Source of the DNA: Actinomycetota bacterium
Lineage (GTDB): Bacteria; Actinomycetota; Actinomycetes; Streptosporangiales; Streptosporangiaceae
DNA length: 64,000 bases
Direction: 5' to 3'
Assembly (NCBI GenBank): GCA_019240215.1
Contig: JAFAYQ010000036.1
Span: forward strand, 94,869-158,868
In this document: positions 1 through 9,874 of the stretch, in pieces
Layout of the letters: every line of letters begins with the position of its first letter
How positions within the stretch are numbered: position 1 is the first letter of the stretch
Notes under the pieces: model-generated
Database searches by the model: none
What the model was told of the DNA's origin: nothing
Seen by the model: the letters and a program-made list of their open reading frames with translations, nothing else
Translations under genes and position numbers: made by a program

Positions 1-283
1 CGGTGACCAGCACCAGCCCGATCGACAGGCTGATGACCGCGCGCAGGTTCTTGCGGATCGCCAGCAGCGAGGAATCCAGCGCCGCGCTGTAGATCAGCGG
101 CGGGATGACCAGGGTGAGGATGATCTGCGGGTTGAGCTTGAGGTTCGGCCCCGGCAGCAGCGCGTAGATCAGCCCCGCCACCGTCAGCAGGGCGGCCGCG
201 GGCAGCCCGGTCCGGTTGGCCAGCAGCTGCAGCACGCAGATGGCCACCACCGCGGCCAGTCCCAGCGCGAGCAGCTCGGTCAT
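1..283 (-). CDS. Monovalent cation:proton antiporter, N-terminal part (cut by window edge)
   Basis: The first 94 residues of a membrane protein are visible, starting MTELLALGLA at an ATG whose complement lies at 281-283; the rest lies left of the window. Three hydrophobic stretches and the run PPLIYSAALDSS followed by charged residues resemble transmembrane helices 1-3 of CPA1/NhaP-type Na+/H+ exchangers, where this stretch holds a conserved helix. The gene lies on the same strand as, and 82 bp after, the CO dehydrogenase-linked small-protein genes, so it could be their distal neighbour or a separate unit. Family assignment rests only on the N-terminus. Confidence 0.65.
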   Translation of the reverse strand, partial: MTELLALGLAAVVAICVLQLLANRTGLPAAALLTVAGLIYALLPGPNLKLNPQIILTLVIPPLIYSAALDSSLLAIRKNLRAVISLSIGLVLVT

Positions 284-319
284 GGGACCTTGTTATCAGA
301 CCCGTTGATCGTCCCTGGC

Positions 320-350
320 CAGCTGGCCTTTACCCATCTTTAAAGGGCTG
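320..350 (-). terminator. Possible terminator after the small-membrane-protein genes
   Basis: On the minus strand CCTTTA and TAAAGG face each other across a short loop (GATGGG region) between the 120-aa small protein and the antiporter start. The stem is short and AT-rich, standing out in the GC-rich background, so this is a weak terminator call. Confidence 0.3.
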
Positions 351-365
351 CTGCCACCCGGGCTC

Positions 366-728
366 CTACCGAGGTGCGTAGCCGACCGCGTCGTGCATCC
401 GCGACCGCCGGGTGCCGGAGGCGGGCCGGGCCGGCTCGCGCGGCTCGGTGTGCTCCTCGGGGTTCCAGGTGGCGCCGGTCACGATCTCCTCGGCCATCCC
501 GTACAGCAGCGGCAGCGCCCCGGCCACCACCCCGCCGGTCCGGTTGATGTGCTCGACGTTGGGCCCGATCAGCTCGGCGTGGGCCACGATCGAGCGGACG
601 ATCCCGGCGCACTCCTCGAGGTTGGCCGCGATCCGGTTGAGCAGCGAGCCGACCCAGAACAGGTACACCGCCAGCCCGGCGATCAGCACCACGATCTCCA
701 GGACCGTCAGCACCACCAGCGCGGTCAT
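366..728 (-). CDS. Small single-span membrane protein 5 of the cox-linked set
   Basis: A 120-aa protein starting MTALVVLTVLEIVVL. One strong hydrophobic segment (about residues 3-28) is followed by a helical region (NRIAANLEECAGIVRSIVAH) and a charged, Pro/Arg-rich tail. Its ATG overlaps the stop of the preceding gene by four bases (ATGA), indicating translational coupling. It is the last of five consecutive genes with the same layout (short N-terminal membrane span, then a soluble helix) downstream of coxG. No named family is recognised. A role in membrane attachment of the CO dehydrogenase system is inference from position only. Confidence 0.7.
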   Translation of the reverse strand: MTALVVLTVLEIVVLIAGLAVYLFWVGSLLNRIAANLEECAGIVRSIVAHAELIGPNVEHINRTGGVVAGALPLLYGMAEEIVTGATWNPEEHTEPREPARPASGTRRSRMHDAVGYAPR

Positions 729-1036
729 GACTTCACCTTCCCCAGCACCCGGCCCAGGAACAGGTGGTGCTGCAGGCCCTCGGCCAGCACCGCCTCGACC
801 CCGCCCGCCACCACCGGCAGCAGCGCGGTCGCCTCGGTGTTGGCGTCGGCCGTCGTGAGCGTCTGCTTGATCGTGGCGACCCGGGTGTCGATGACCTTGA
901 CCAGGTAGATCAGCGTCGACAGGAGCGCGACCACGGCCAGGATCACCACCAGGCCGACGATCAGCCCGATGCTCCAGGCGGTGTGCTGCCCGGCCGACAG
1001 GGCCAGCGGGGATTGGGCAACGGCGTGCGGTTCCAT
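725..1036 (-). CDS. Small single-span membrane protein 4 of the cox-linked set
   Basis: A 103-aa protein starting MEPHAVAQSPLALSAGQ. Unlike its four relatives it carries about 20 soluble residues before the membrane span (IGLIVGLVVILAVVALLSTLIYLV, roughly residues 23-46). A helical segment follows (DTRVATIKQTLTTADAN), then a Gly/Val-rich end. It begins three bases after the previous gene stops and overlaps the next gene by four bases, so it is deep inside one operon. The function is unknown. Confidence 0.7.
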   Translation of the reverse strand: MEPHAVAQSPLALSAGQHTAWSIGLIVGLVVILAVVALLSTLIYLVKVIDTRVATIKQTLTTADANTEATALLPVVAGGVEAVLAEGLQHHLFLGRVLGKVKS

Positions 1037-1039
1037 TCC

Positions 1040-1285
1040 TCAGCCTCCCAGCCGCTCGCGGCCGCGCTTGAGCCCCGCGATGATGTGCGTGGCGTGCTCG
1101 ATGGTGGTGTTCAGGCCGGTCAGCGGGGCGGTGTGGCGGGCCGCGGCCGCCAGCTGGTCGTCGATCAGCGGGGCCGCCCGGCCGATCGAGCGGGCCAGCA
1201 GCAGGATCGGCACCACCAGCGCCACCACGACCAGCACGATCGCGATGCCGATCCCGTAGCCGATCCACCAGCCGGTGTAACTCAT
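1040..1285 (-). CDS. Small single-span membrane protein 3 of the cox-linked set
   Basis: An 81-aa protein starting MSYTGWWIGYGIGI. A long hydrophobic span (about residues 6-31) is followed by an Ala-rich amphipathic helix (APLIDDQLAAAARHTAPL) and a basic C-terminus (LKRGRERLGG). It shares the layout of the flanking small proteins but little obvious residue identity. The 130-bp gap upstream of it holds copy A of the dispersed repeat described at 1325-1417. The function is unknown. Confidence 0.7.
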   Translation of the reverse strand: MSYTGWWIGYGIGIAIVLVVVALVVPILLLARSIGRAAPLIDDQLAAAARHTAPLTGLNTTIEHATHIIAGLKRGRERLGG

Positions 1286-1324
1286 GCTCTGGCTCCCCTC
1301 GGCCCGGTCAGACCGTGTTTGCCC

Positions 1325-1417
1325 GCTCGCCTTCGGGGCGCCTTGAGGCGGCGCCTTCCCTCGTCGCTCGTTCCTCGCTCCTCAGTCCAGGCACCGCCGC
1401 GCCCCTCCGGCTCGCTC
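1325..1417. repeat. Dispersed repeat, copy A (93 bp)
   Basis: This segment closely matches 62551-62658, in the same orientation. Long identical stretches include the CTTCGGGGCGCCTT end and CTCAGTCCAGGCACCGCCGC; the other copy has two short extra insertions. It fills the gap between two small membrane-protein genes and just touches the stop codon of the upstream one. It contains facing GGCGCC words that could fold. Type and mobility are unknown. Confidence 0.75.
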
Positions 1418-1643
1418 ATACCGTGTCGCAGAAGTCGCGGACGGGCTTGAGGCTGGCGTTGACCGACGCCACCACGGCCGGCACCCCGCTGGTCTGCTGG
1501 GCGACCACGGTCACGCCGCCCAGCACCTGGACCAGGGTCGCCTTGGTGGCCCGCAGGTGGAAGATGACCCGCAGCAGGCCGATCGCGGTGATCCCGACGA
1601 TCAGCGCCGCCACGATGATGGTGAACCAGGCCACAGCCGGCAT
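1416..1643 (-). CDS. Small single-span membrane protein 2 of the cox-linked set
   Basis: A 75-aa protein starting MPAVAWFTIIVAALIV. The membrane span covers about residues 3-27 and is followed by a helical region rich in Val, Gln and Ala (TLVQVLGGVTVVAQQTSG) ending in KPVRDFCDTV. It follows the 84-aa gene after 13 bases. The stop codon abuts copy A of the dispersed repeat. No family is recognised; its place between coxG and three similar genes argues that it belongs to the CO dehydrogenase operon. Confidence 0.7.
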   Translation of the reverse strand: MPAVAWFTIIVAALIVGITAIGLLRVIFHLRATKATLVQVLGGVTVVAQQTSGVPAVVASVNASLKPVRDFCDTV

Positions 1644-1656
1644 GACGTTTTCCTTC

Positions 1657-1911
1657 CTAGCCCAGCAGCTTGCTCACGGGGCCGGCGTAGCGCACCGCGC
1701 CCGCCGCGACCGCCTTGATCGTGGTGTCGGTCTGGCCCAGCGCCTCGGGGGCGCCGTCCAGCTCGCCGACCAGGGCCACCCCGCCCGCCAGGATCTCGTC
1801 GCTGGCGCCGCGGATCCGCTCGAGCGCGGCCAGCACCCGGTTGAGCAGCGCGATCACCACCGGCAGGACCACCACCAGCAGCACGATCGCGCCGATCCAC
1901 CACAAGGCCAT
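1657..1911 (-). CDS. Small single-span membrane protein 1 of the cox-linked set
   Basis: An 84-aa protein starting MALWWIGAIVLLVVV. Residues 4-24 form one membrane span; the rest is a helix-prone soluble tail (RVLAALERIRGASDEIL) ending PVSKLLG. The ATG is preceded by a good GAGGAG ribosome site, and the gene starts only 10 bases after coxG stops. It is the first of five small membrane proteins of similar design. The function is not known from the sequence; membrane tethering of CoxG or the enzyme is a guess. Confidence 0.75.
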   Translation of the reverse strand: MALWWIGAIVLLVVVLPVVIALLNRVLAALERIRGASDEILAGGVALVGELDGAPEALGQTDTTIKAVAAGAVRYAGPVSKLLG

Positions 1912-1921
1912 GACTGTCTCC

Positions 1922-2509
1922 TCAGCTAGCGGGGGACTGGTAGGGCAGGAAGAACCGGGCGTACACCCGGCGCAGCGCCATCAGCGCCGCCTGCAGCCCG
2001 ATGGCCAGGCCGCTGGCCTGCCGGGCGGCCGGGGCGGCGCCCGCCAGCGACTCGCCCCGGTCCAGCCGGGCCATGCCGTCCTGCAGGTTGGCGGCGAACT
2101 CGCGCATCAGCACGGCGGTGACGTCGGAGATCATGCCCCGCCCGTACTGGGCGGCCGCCCCCGAGATCTGCAGGTCCATGTGCACGCCGACCTTGGTGCC
2201 GGCCCGGGCCCGGGTCAGTTTGGCGGTGACCCCCATCGCCGCCTGGCCGCGGCCGCGCTCGTCGGCCCCGGCCGCGTTGACCACGATGCGCCGGCCGGCC
2301 TCGTCCCGCTCGACGATGTCGGCCGTCCCGGTGAACTTCAGCCGGACCGGTCCCATCCGGATGCCGACCAGGCCCTCGTACCGGTCGTCGCCCAGGTCCT
2401 TGGTCAGCTCGGTGCCGGGCAGGCAGGCGGCCACGTGCGGGATGTCCTGGAAGAACCCCCACACCTTCTCGATCGGCGCCGGCACCTCGAATTCGTTCGT
2501 GATCAGCAT
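1922..2509 (-). CDS. coxG: CO dehydrogenase accessory protein CoxG (SRPBCC fold)
   Basis: A 195-aa protein with the CoxG signature at its start: MLITNEFEVPAP, then VWGFFQDIPHVAACLPG, followed by the beta-rich SRPBCC cavity domain (about residues 1-145). CoxG proteins accompany form I CO dehydrogenase, and mycobacterial CoxG is reported to bind menaquinone and pass CO-derived electrons toward the respiratory chain at the membrane. The C-terminus (ALMALRRVYARFFLPY) is basic, aromatic and amphipathic, as expected for membrane contact. The start overlaps the end of the xdhC-YHS gene by seven bases, so the two are coupled. Confidence 0.88.
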   Translation of the reverse strand: MLITNEFEVPAPIEKVWGFFQDIPHVAACLPGTELTKDLGDDRYEGLVGIRMGPVRLKFTGTADIVERDEAGRRIVVNAAGADERGRGQAAMGVTAKLTRARAGTKVGVHMDLQISGAAAQYGRGMISDVTAVLMREFAANLQDGMARLDRGESLAGAAPAARQASGLAIGLQAALMALRRVYARFFLPYQSPAS

Positions 2510-3543
2510 CGGCTCTTGTCCTTCGCGAATGCGTTCCGGCAGCCCAGGCAGCAGAAGTAGTAGGTGACGCCGTCCAGCTCCAGCGGGTAAGCGCCCCGCC
2601 CCGCGGTGACCGTCATCCCGCACACCGGATCCACTGCCTCGGCCGGCTCCGCCGCCCCGGCGGCCGCCCCAGCAGCCGCCCCTGCCGCGGCCGCCGCCCC
2701 AGCCCCACCCGTCACTCCAGCCCCACCCGTCACTCCAGCCCCAGTCGTCGCTTCAGCCTCACCAACCTCAGCAACCCCACCAGGCCCAGCCACCGCCAGC
2801 TTCCCGGCCGCCCGCAGCTGCACCAGCTCGGCCAGGATCGCCACCGCGATCTCCTGGTGGGTGGTCCGCCCCAGATCGAGCCCGGCCGGGCTGTGCACCC
2901 GTTCCAGCTCGGCCGCCGGCACCCCCCGCTCGGCCAGGTACCCGAGCACGGTCCGTCCCCGTTTGGCCGAACCGACCAGCCCGATGTAGGCCGGCTTGGC
3001 CGCGACCGCCGCCGTGATCGCCTCCTCGTCGTGGTGCCCCTGGGTGGCGACGACCACGATCGACCGGGCATTGGCGTGCTCGGCGGTGAAGTCCTCGCCC
3101 GCGATCACGTCCGCCCGCCAGCCCAGCGCCCGGGCCAGCTCGCCCAGCGTCTGCGCCATCGGCGAGTGGCCGACCACCACCAGGTGCGGGGACGGCTGGA
3201 CGGGCTCGATGTAGACCTCCAGCGAGCCCTCGCTCGAGCAGGAGATCGGCACGAACAGCATGCCGTCCGGCAGCGACTCGCTGAACTGGTCGGGCGTGCC
3301 CAGCAGCAGCAGCCGGGGCACGCCCTCGGCGATGACCTCGCGGGCCTGCCGGATCACCACCGGCTCGGCGCAGGCCCCGCCGATCCACCCGTGCAGCTCA
3401 CCCGAGGCGGTCACGATCGCCCGGCAGCTCTCCTTGCCGGACGAGGGGCCTTGCCGCCAGACCACCGTGGCCAGCGCGAACGATTCGCCCCGGCGGGCCA
3501 GGTCGGCGCCGTGCTCCAGGAACGCCCAGCCGTCCATGACCAT
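2503..3543 (-). CDS. XdhC/CoxF-type molybdoenzyme maturation factor fused to a C-terminal YHS domain
   Basis: A 346-aa protein. Residues 1-250 are an XdhC protein: an N-terminal domain with GKESCRAIV and HGWIGGACAEP, then a Rossmann domain starting HLVVVGHSPMAQ. Such proteins bind the molybdenum cofactor and help insert or sulfurate it in the xanthine oxidase family. Residues 255-303 are a low-complexity Ala/Gly linker including GAGVTGGAGVTGGAG. Residues 304-343 (VDPVCGMTV ... YYFCCLGCRNAF) form a YHS/TRASH-like metal-binding domain with four clustered cysteines. The gene lies four bases after coxL. The fusion suggests one protein handles both cofactor and metal, perhaps Cu or Mo; that is inference. 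Confidence 0.88.
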   Translation of the reverse strand: MVMDGWAFLEHGADLARRGESFALATVVWRQGPSSGKESCRAIVTASGELHGWIGGACAEPVVIRQAREVIAEGVPRLLLLGTPDQFSESLPDGMLFVPISCSSEGSLEVYIEPVQPSPHLVVVGHSPMAQTLGELARALGWRADVIAGEDFTAEHANARSIVVVATQGHHDEEAITAAVAAKPAYIGLVGSAKRGRTVLGYLAERGVPAAELERVHSPAGLDLGRTTHQEIAVAILAELVQLRAAGKLAVAGPGGVAEVGEAEATTGAGVTGGAGVTGGAGAAAAAGAAAGAAAGAAEPAEAVDPVCGMTVTAGRGAYPLELDGVTYYFCCLGCRNAFAKDKSRC

Positions 3544-3547
3544 GTCC

Positions 3548-6477
<2,930 letters not shown>

Positions 6478-6478
6478 G

Positions 6479-7354
6479 TCAGGCGGCCCTCTCCTGCGTC
6501 CAGTCGATGCGGCTGAGAATCCGCACCACGAACGTGCTCACGATGTGCCGCTTGTAGGTGGCGCTGCCCCGGTGGTCGGACTTGGGCTGGGCGGCGGCGG
6601 CCGCCAGGCGGCCCGCCTCGGCGATCGTCTCGGCGGTCAGCGGCCGCCCGGTCAGCACCTGCTCGGCCTCGGTCGCCTCGATCGTCGACCCGCCCACCCC
6701 GGTGAGCGCGATCCCGGCCCGGATGACCTGGGATCCGTCGGTCTCCAGGGCGACCGCCACCCCGGCCGTGGCGAAGTCGCCGACCCGGCGTTCCAGCTTC
6801 AGGTAGCCGCCCGCGGGCGCGCCGCGGGGGGCCGGGATGACCGCCTCGACCGCGATCTCGTCGTGGGCCAGCGCGTTCTCGAACGGGCCGAGCACGAACT
6901 CACGAAGCGGGATCGTGCGCTGCCCGGCCGGCCCCTGGGCCACGATCGAGCCGCCCAGCGCCAGCACCACCGACGCCCAGTCGCCCTGGGGGTCGGCGTG
7001 GCAGAGCGAGCCGACCAGCGTGCCCCGGTTACGGACCAGCGGGTCGGCGATCAGCGGGGCGGCCGCCGTCATCGTCGGCTGGTGCCCGGGCAGCAGGTCG
7101 GAGTGCTCGAGGTCGGCGTGGCGGCACAGCGCCCCGACGTGGATGCTGCCGTCGGGGTCGACCCGGTGGTAGTCCAGGCCGGGTATCGCGTTGATGTCGA
7201 CCAGCAGCTCGGGGGAGGCGAACCGCAGCTTCATCATCGGGATCAGGCTCTGCCCGCCCGCCAGCACCTTGGCGTCCTCGCCGCCCTCGTGCAGCAGCCG
7301 GACCGCCTGCTCGGCCGACCGGGCGGCCTGGTAACGAAACCGGGACGGGTACAT
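6479..7354 (-). CDS. coxM: CO dehydrogenase medium (FAD-binding) subunit
   Basis: A 291-aa FAD-binding subunit of the xanthine-oxidase type. The first flavin motif [13 protein letters not shown] begins at residue 32; the second region reads [15 protein letters not shown] at 111-125. The C-terminal CO-dehydrogenase flavoprotein domain covers about residues 175-285. It accepts electrons from CoxS and hands them to the quinone or CoxG partner. Its ATG shares one base with the stop of the upstream 87-aa gene (TGATG), placing that gene in the same operon. Confidence 0.94.
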   Translation of the reverse strand: MYPSRFRYQAARSAEQAVRLLHEGGEDAKVLAGGQSLIPMMKLRFASPELLVDINAIPGLDYHRVDPDGSIHVGALCRHADLEHSDLLPGHQPTMTAAAPLIADPLVRNRGTLVGSLCHADPQGDWASVVLALGGSIVAQGPAGQRTIPLREFVLGPFENALAHDEIAVEAVIPAPRGAPAGGYLKLERRVGDFATAGVAVALETDGSQVIRAGIALTGVGGSTIEATEAEQVLTGRPLTAETIAEAGRLAAAAAQPKSDHRGSATYKRHIVSTFVVRILSRIDWTQERAA

Positions 7355-7617
7355 CAGGGCCGCCCCGCCGCCGCGGGCGGCTCCGGGTCGTCATCAGGCA
7401 CCGCGATCGGCAGCGAGTCCTCTTCCGGATCGGGCCGCGGCCGCTGGTGCGGTGGCCACGGCCCGGCCACCGGCTGCCCGGCCACCTTGAGGAAGTCGAC
7501 CAGCTCGGGCCAGGCCCACACGCTCGGGCTCTTGCCGCCCTCGTTTTTCGGCGCGTTCTCGATCAGCTCGAAGAAACGCGGGTTGTCCCGGCTGTGCCCA
7601 TCGCCTTCGATCCGCAT
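7354..7617 (-). CDS. Small unknown protein leading the cox operon
   Basis: An 87-aa soluble protein starting MRIEGDGHSRDNPRFFELIEN. The centre is Trp/Leu-rich (SVWAWPELVDFLKVAG) and the C-terminal half is Pro/Asp-rich and probably disordered. Its stop codon overlaps the coxM start by one base, which argues it is translated and coupled to coxM. No family is recognised and no clear ribosome site precedes the ATG, so the exact start is uncertain. Confidence 0.55.
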   Translation of the reverse strand: MRIEGDGHSRDNPRFFELIENAPKNEGGKSPSVWAWPELVDFLKVAGQPVAGPWPPHQRPRPDPEEDSLPIAVPDDDPEPPAAAGRP

Positions 7618-7672
7618 TCCGGCATCATCGGCTCACCCGGCGGAACCGGGCAACAGGGGAATAAGTGGTCGC

Positions 7673-8242
7673 TTAACTGCCCTGGACGGCCAGCGCCAGC
7701 TCCTGGTCAGGGCAGCCGAGCGGCAGCTCGTACTCGAGCGTCCCGAACTCCCGGTGCAGCACGGTGCCGCCCATTCGCCGCAGCAGCAGCCCCATGGCCA
7801 CGTTGCTGCCCGCCGTCAGCGCGATGAACCGCCGGACGCCGGCTCGCCGGGCGCGGGCGGCCAGCTGGTTCACCAGCTCGGTCCCGAGCCCGCGCCCCTG
7901 CCAGCCGTCGACTACCGCCACCGCCAGCTCGGCCGTCCCGGGGTCAGCCTGGTCCCGGATGTACCGCGCGATCCCCGCGCTCGCCCCGGTCCCGGTGTCC
8001 AGCGCCGTGATCGCCTCATGGTCATAGTGATCGATGTCGGTGAGGTACCGCAGCTCAGCAGGCCGCAGCTCTTCCTTGGCGGTCAGGAACCGCAGCCGCC
8101 GCGACTCCGGGCTCAGCCCGGCGAAAATCTCCGCCACCAGCCCCGTATCGGCCGGCGTGACAGGCCGAATTCGCACAACGGACCCATCCCGCAGGGTCGC
8201 CGGTTCACTGCGCGGTACCACGGCCAAGGTGTGTTCTTCCAT
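7673..8242 (-). CDS. GNAT-family N-acetyltransferase
   Basis: A 189-aa acetyltransferase of the Gcn5-related fold. After MEEHTLAVVPRSEPATLRDGS the domain begins with VRIRPVTPADTGLVAEIF. The acetyl-CoA-binding signature is VVDGWQGRGLGTELVNQL, followed by ARRAGVRRFIALTAGSN. I chose the ATG at 8242; the frame stays open further upstream, but that part is low-complexity and Arg-rich. The substrate is not predictable. It lies 55 bp before the cox operon on the same strand and could be co-transcribed with it. Confidence 0.85.
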   Translation of the reverse strand: MEEHTLAVVPRSEPATLRDGSVVRIRPVTPADTGLVAEIFAGLSPESRRLRFLTAKEELRPAELRYLTDIDHYDHEAITALDTGTGASAGIARYIRDQADPGTAELAVAVVDGWQGRGLGTELVNQLAARARRAGVRRFIALTAGSNVAMGLLLRRMGGTVLHREFGTLEYELPLGCPDQELALAVQGS

Positions 8243-8669
8243 CACTAAAATGTCCAACCACCTGGCGCCGGCCGCTATGCCCCGAGCGGTCCCTGGTTCG
8301 CGGTGATTGCGGTCACCACCGCCCCGGCTCCCGCGCAGAACTCGAGGCACGCCGGTCTGAGTCAGCCCTGGCCTCCGGCCCGAGTTCGCCCGGGCCGCGC
8401 CCGTACGTCCCAGACTTGGTCCGCGGCTCCCTCCGCCCAATTCACATGCGCCTCGTGAGCGCCACATCGACTCACGCGCACCGCAGAGCGCCCCCCACCC
8501 GTCACACCCGGCGCAGCCCGGGTCTCAATGGAGCGTAACCGGCGATAATCGCCGGAAACGCTCCAGCCAAAGCCGGGCCGGTGAAGCTGGGGCGCCCGGG
8601 GCTCGTGGGAGTCCATCAAGCGCCAAGCCAGCCACTCCGGCCTGCAGAGTCACAGGCGCCGCCCGTACC
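8243..8669. other. Non-coding gap between acetyltransferase and LacI regulator genes
   Basis: A 427-bp stretch with the 5' end of the acetyltransferase gene on its left and the 3' end of the LacI gene on its right, both on the minus strand. It should hold the acetyltransferase promoter. An 85-codon open frame exists on the minus strand, but its composition is not like the neighbours. No RNA, repeat or clear operator was recognised. Confidence 0.5.
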
Positions 8670-9692
8670 TCAGGAGACGGCAGGAGCTATCTCCCCGGAC
8701 CCTCGGATCACCAGCCGGGTCAGCAGGACGACCTCGCGGGCCGGCGACGTGTCCCCGGCGATCCGCCCGAACAAAAGCTGAGCCGCGGTGGCCCCGATCG
8801 TGGTCGGGTCCTGGGCCACCACCGTGACCGGCGGGGTCAGCTTGTCGGCCAGCGCGAACTCGTCGAAGCCGACCAGGGCGACGGCCTCGCGCTGGCGCGA
8901 AGAGCTGTAGAGGGCGTCGACGGTGCCCATGGTGACCAGGTCGTTGCTGGCGAACAGGGCGGTCGGCGGGGACGCCAGCCCGATCAGTTCCTCGGCCGCC
9001 CGGGTGGCGTCGGCCCGGCTGCGCAGGCCGTGGCGGATCAGGGCCGGGTCGGGCACCAGGCCGTCGGCCGCGAACGCCTCGGTGAAGCCCTCGAACCGCT
9101 CGCGGATGGCCCAGATGTCCTCGCGGTCGCCGAGGTAGCCGATCCGGCGGTGGCCCTGGTCGAGCAGGTGGCGAACGGCCTGGTAGGCGCCCCGGCGGTT
9201 GTCGACCAGCACGGTGTCGGCGTCCAGGTTGTCAGCCGGGCGGTCCACGCACACGACCTTGACCCCGAGATCCTGCTGCTCCTTCAGGAATCGGTGACTG
9301 CCGGCGACCGGAACCACGATCAGGCCGTCCACCCGGCGCGCGCAGAACGCCGACACGACCTCCTTCTCCCGGGCCAGGCTGTCGTTGGAGCTGCCGATCA
9401 GCACCACGCAGTCGTGCAGCCGCGCGGCGTCCTCGACCGCCCGGGTCAGCGCGGCGAAGAACGGGTTGGCCAGGTCGTCCACCAGCAGTCCGATGGTCTC
9501 GGTCAGCTGGCCCTTGCGGCGCAGCTGGCGCGCCATGTCGTTGCGCTGGTAGCCGAGCCGGCGGATGGCCCGCTCGACCCGCGCGGCGGTCTCCGGCTGC
9601 ACCCCCGGCTCGCCGTTGACCACGCGGGAGACGGTCATCAGGCTCACCCCGGCCGCCGCCGCCACGTCGCGCATGGTCGGACGCTTGTTCAC
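8670..9692 (-). CDS. LacI-family transcriptional repressor of the adjacent sugar ABC operon
   Basis: A 340-aa regulator. The N-terminal helix-turn-helix (TMRDVAAAAGVSLMTVSRVVNG, residues 6-27) and the hinge (RAIRRLGYQRNDMARQLRR) are typical of LacI/GalR repressors, followed by a periplasmic-binding-protein-like effector domain (about 65-330). It is divergent from the ABC transporter at 9875. The 182-bp space between the genes has two identical operator-like 16-mers, one near each gene, so it probably represses both itself and the transporter until a sugar binds. The effector sugar is unknown. Confidence 0.92.
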   Translation of the reverse strand: MNKRPTMRDVAAAAGVSLMTVSRVVNGEPGVQPETAARVERAIRRLGYQRNDMARQLRRKGQLTETIGLLVDDLANPFFAALTRAVEDAARLHDCVVLIGSSNDSLAREKEVVSAFCARRVDGLIVVPVAGSHRFLKEQQDLGVKVVCVDRPADNLDADTVLVDNRRGAYQAVRHLLDQGHRRIGYLGDREDIWAIRERFEGFTEAFAADGLVPDPALIRHGLRSRADATRAAEELIGLASPPTALFASNDLVTMGTVDALYSSSRQREAVALVGFDEFALADKLTPPVTVVAQDPTTIGATAAQLLFGRIAGDTSPAREVVLLTRLVIRGSGEIAPAVS

Positions 9693-9720
9693 ACCCGAAC
9701 GCCTTTCATCCGCCCATCTG

Positions 9721-9736
9721 GATGGGAACGTTATCA
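9721..9736. promoter_or_regulatory. LacI-type operator, copy 1 (regulator side)
   Basis: GATGGGAACGTTATCA lies 29 bp upstream of the LacI-family start. The core TGggAACGTTatCA is a two-fold symmetric LacI-type half-site pair around AACGTT. The identical 16-mer recurs at 9813-9828, which supports a real binding site and autoregulation. Confidence 0.8.
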
Positions 9737-9775
9737 GTTCGTTGCCTCTGGCGCGCTACCCTGCCAGTACTGCTC

Positions 9776-9804
9776 TTGACATCTGGGCCGGGCACTTGAA
9801 GAAT
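9776..9804 (+). promoter_or_regulatory. Promoter of the sugar ABC operon
   Basis: A perfect -35 TTGACA (9776-9781) is followed after 17 bases by AAGAAT (9799-9804), matching four of six -10 positions. The predicted start of transcription, near 9811, is directly followed by operator copy 2. This is a standard arrangement for repression by blocking initiation. Confidence 0.7.
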
Positions 9805-9812
9805 CCCAGCAC

Positions 9813-9828
9813 GATGGGAACGTTATCA
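9813..9828. promoter_or_regulatory. LacI-type operator, copy 2 (transporter side)
   Basis: An exact second copy of GATGGGAACGTTATCA, 92 bp from copy 1, placed just downstream of the predicted promoter and 47 bp before the transporter gene. Two equal sites on one intergenic region would allow looping by a tetrameric or paired repressor. Confidence 0.8.
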
Positions 9829-9874
9829 ACCATAAGGGTGCCGTAACCCAACGGAGAGTGGAAGGGGCGCATCT

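Noticed and set aside
8362..8619. An 85-codon open frame on the minus strand in the gap left of the LacI gene
   Set aside because: It lacks domain, ribosome site and the usual codon pattern; most likely chance in GC-rich DNA.
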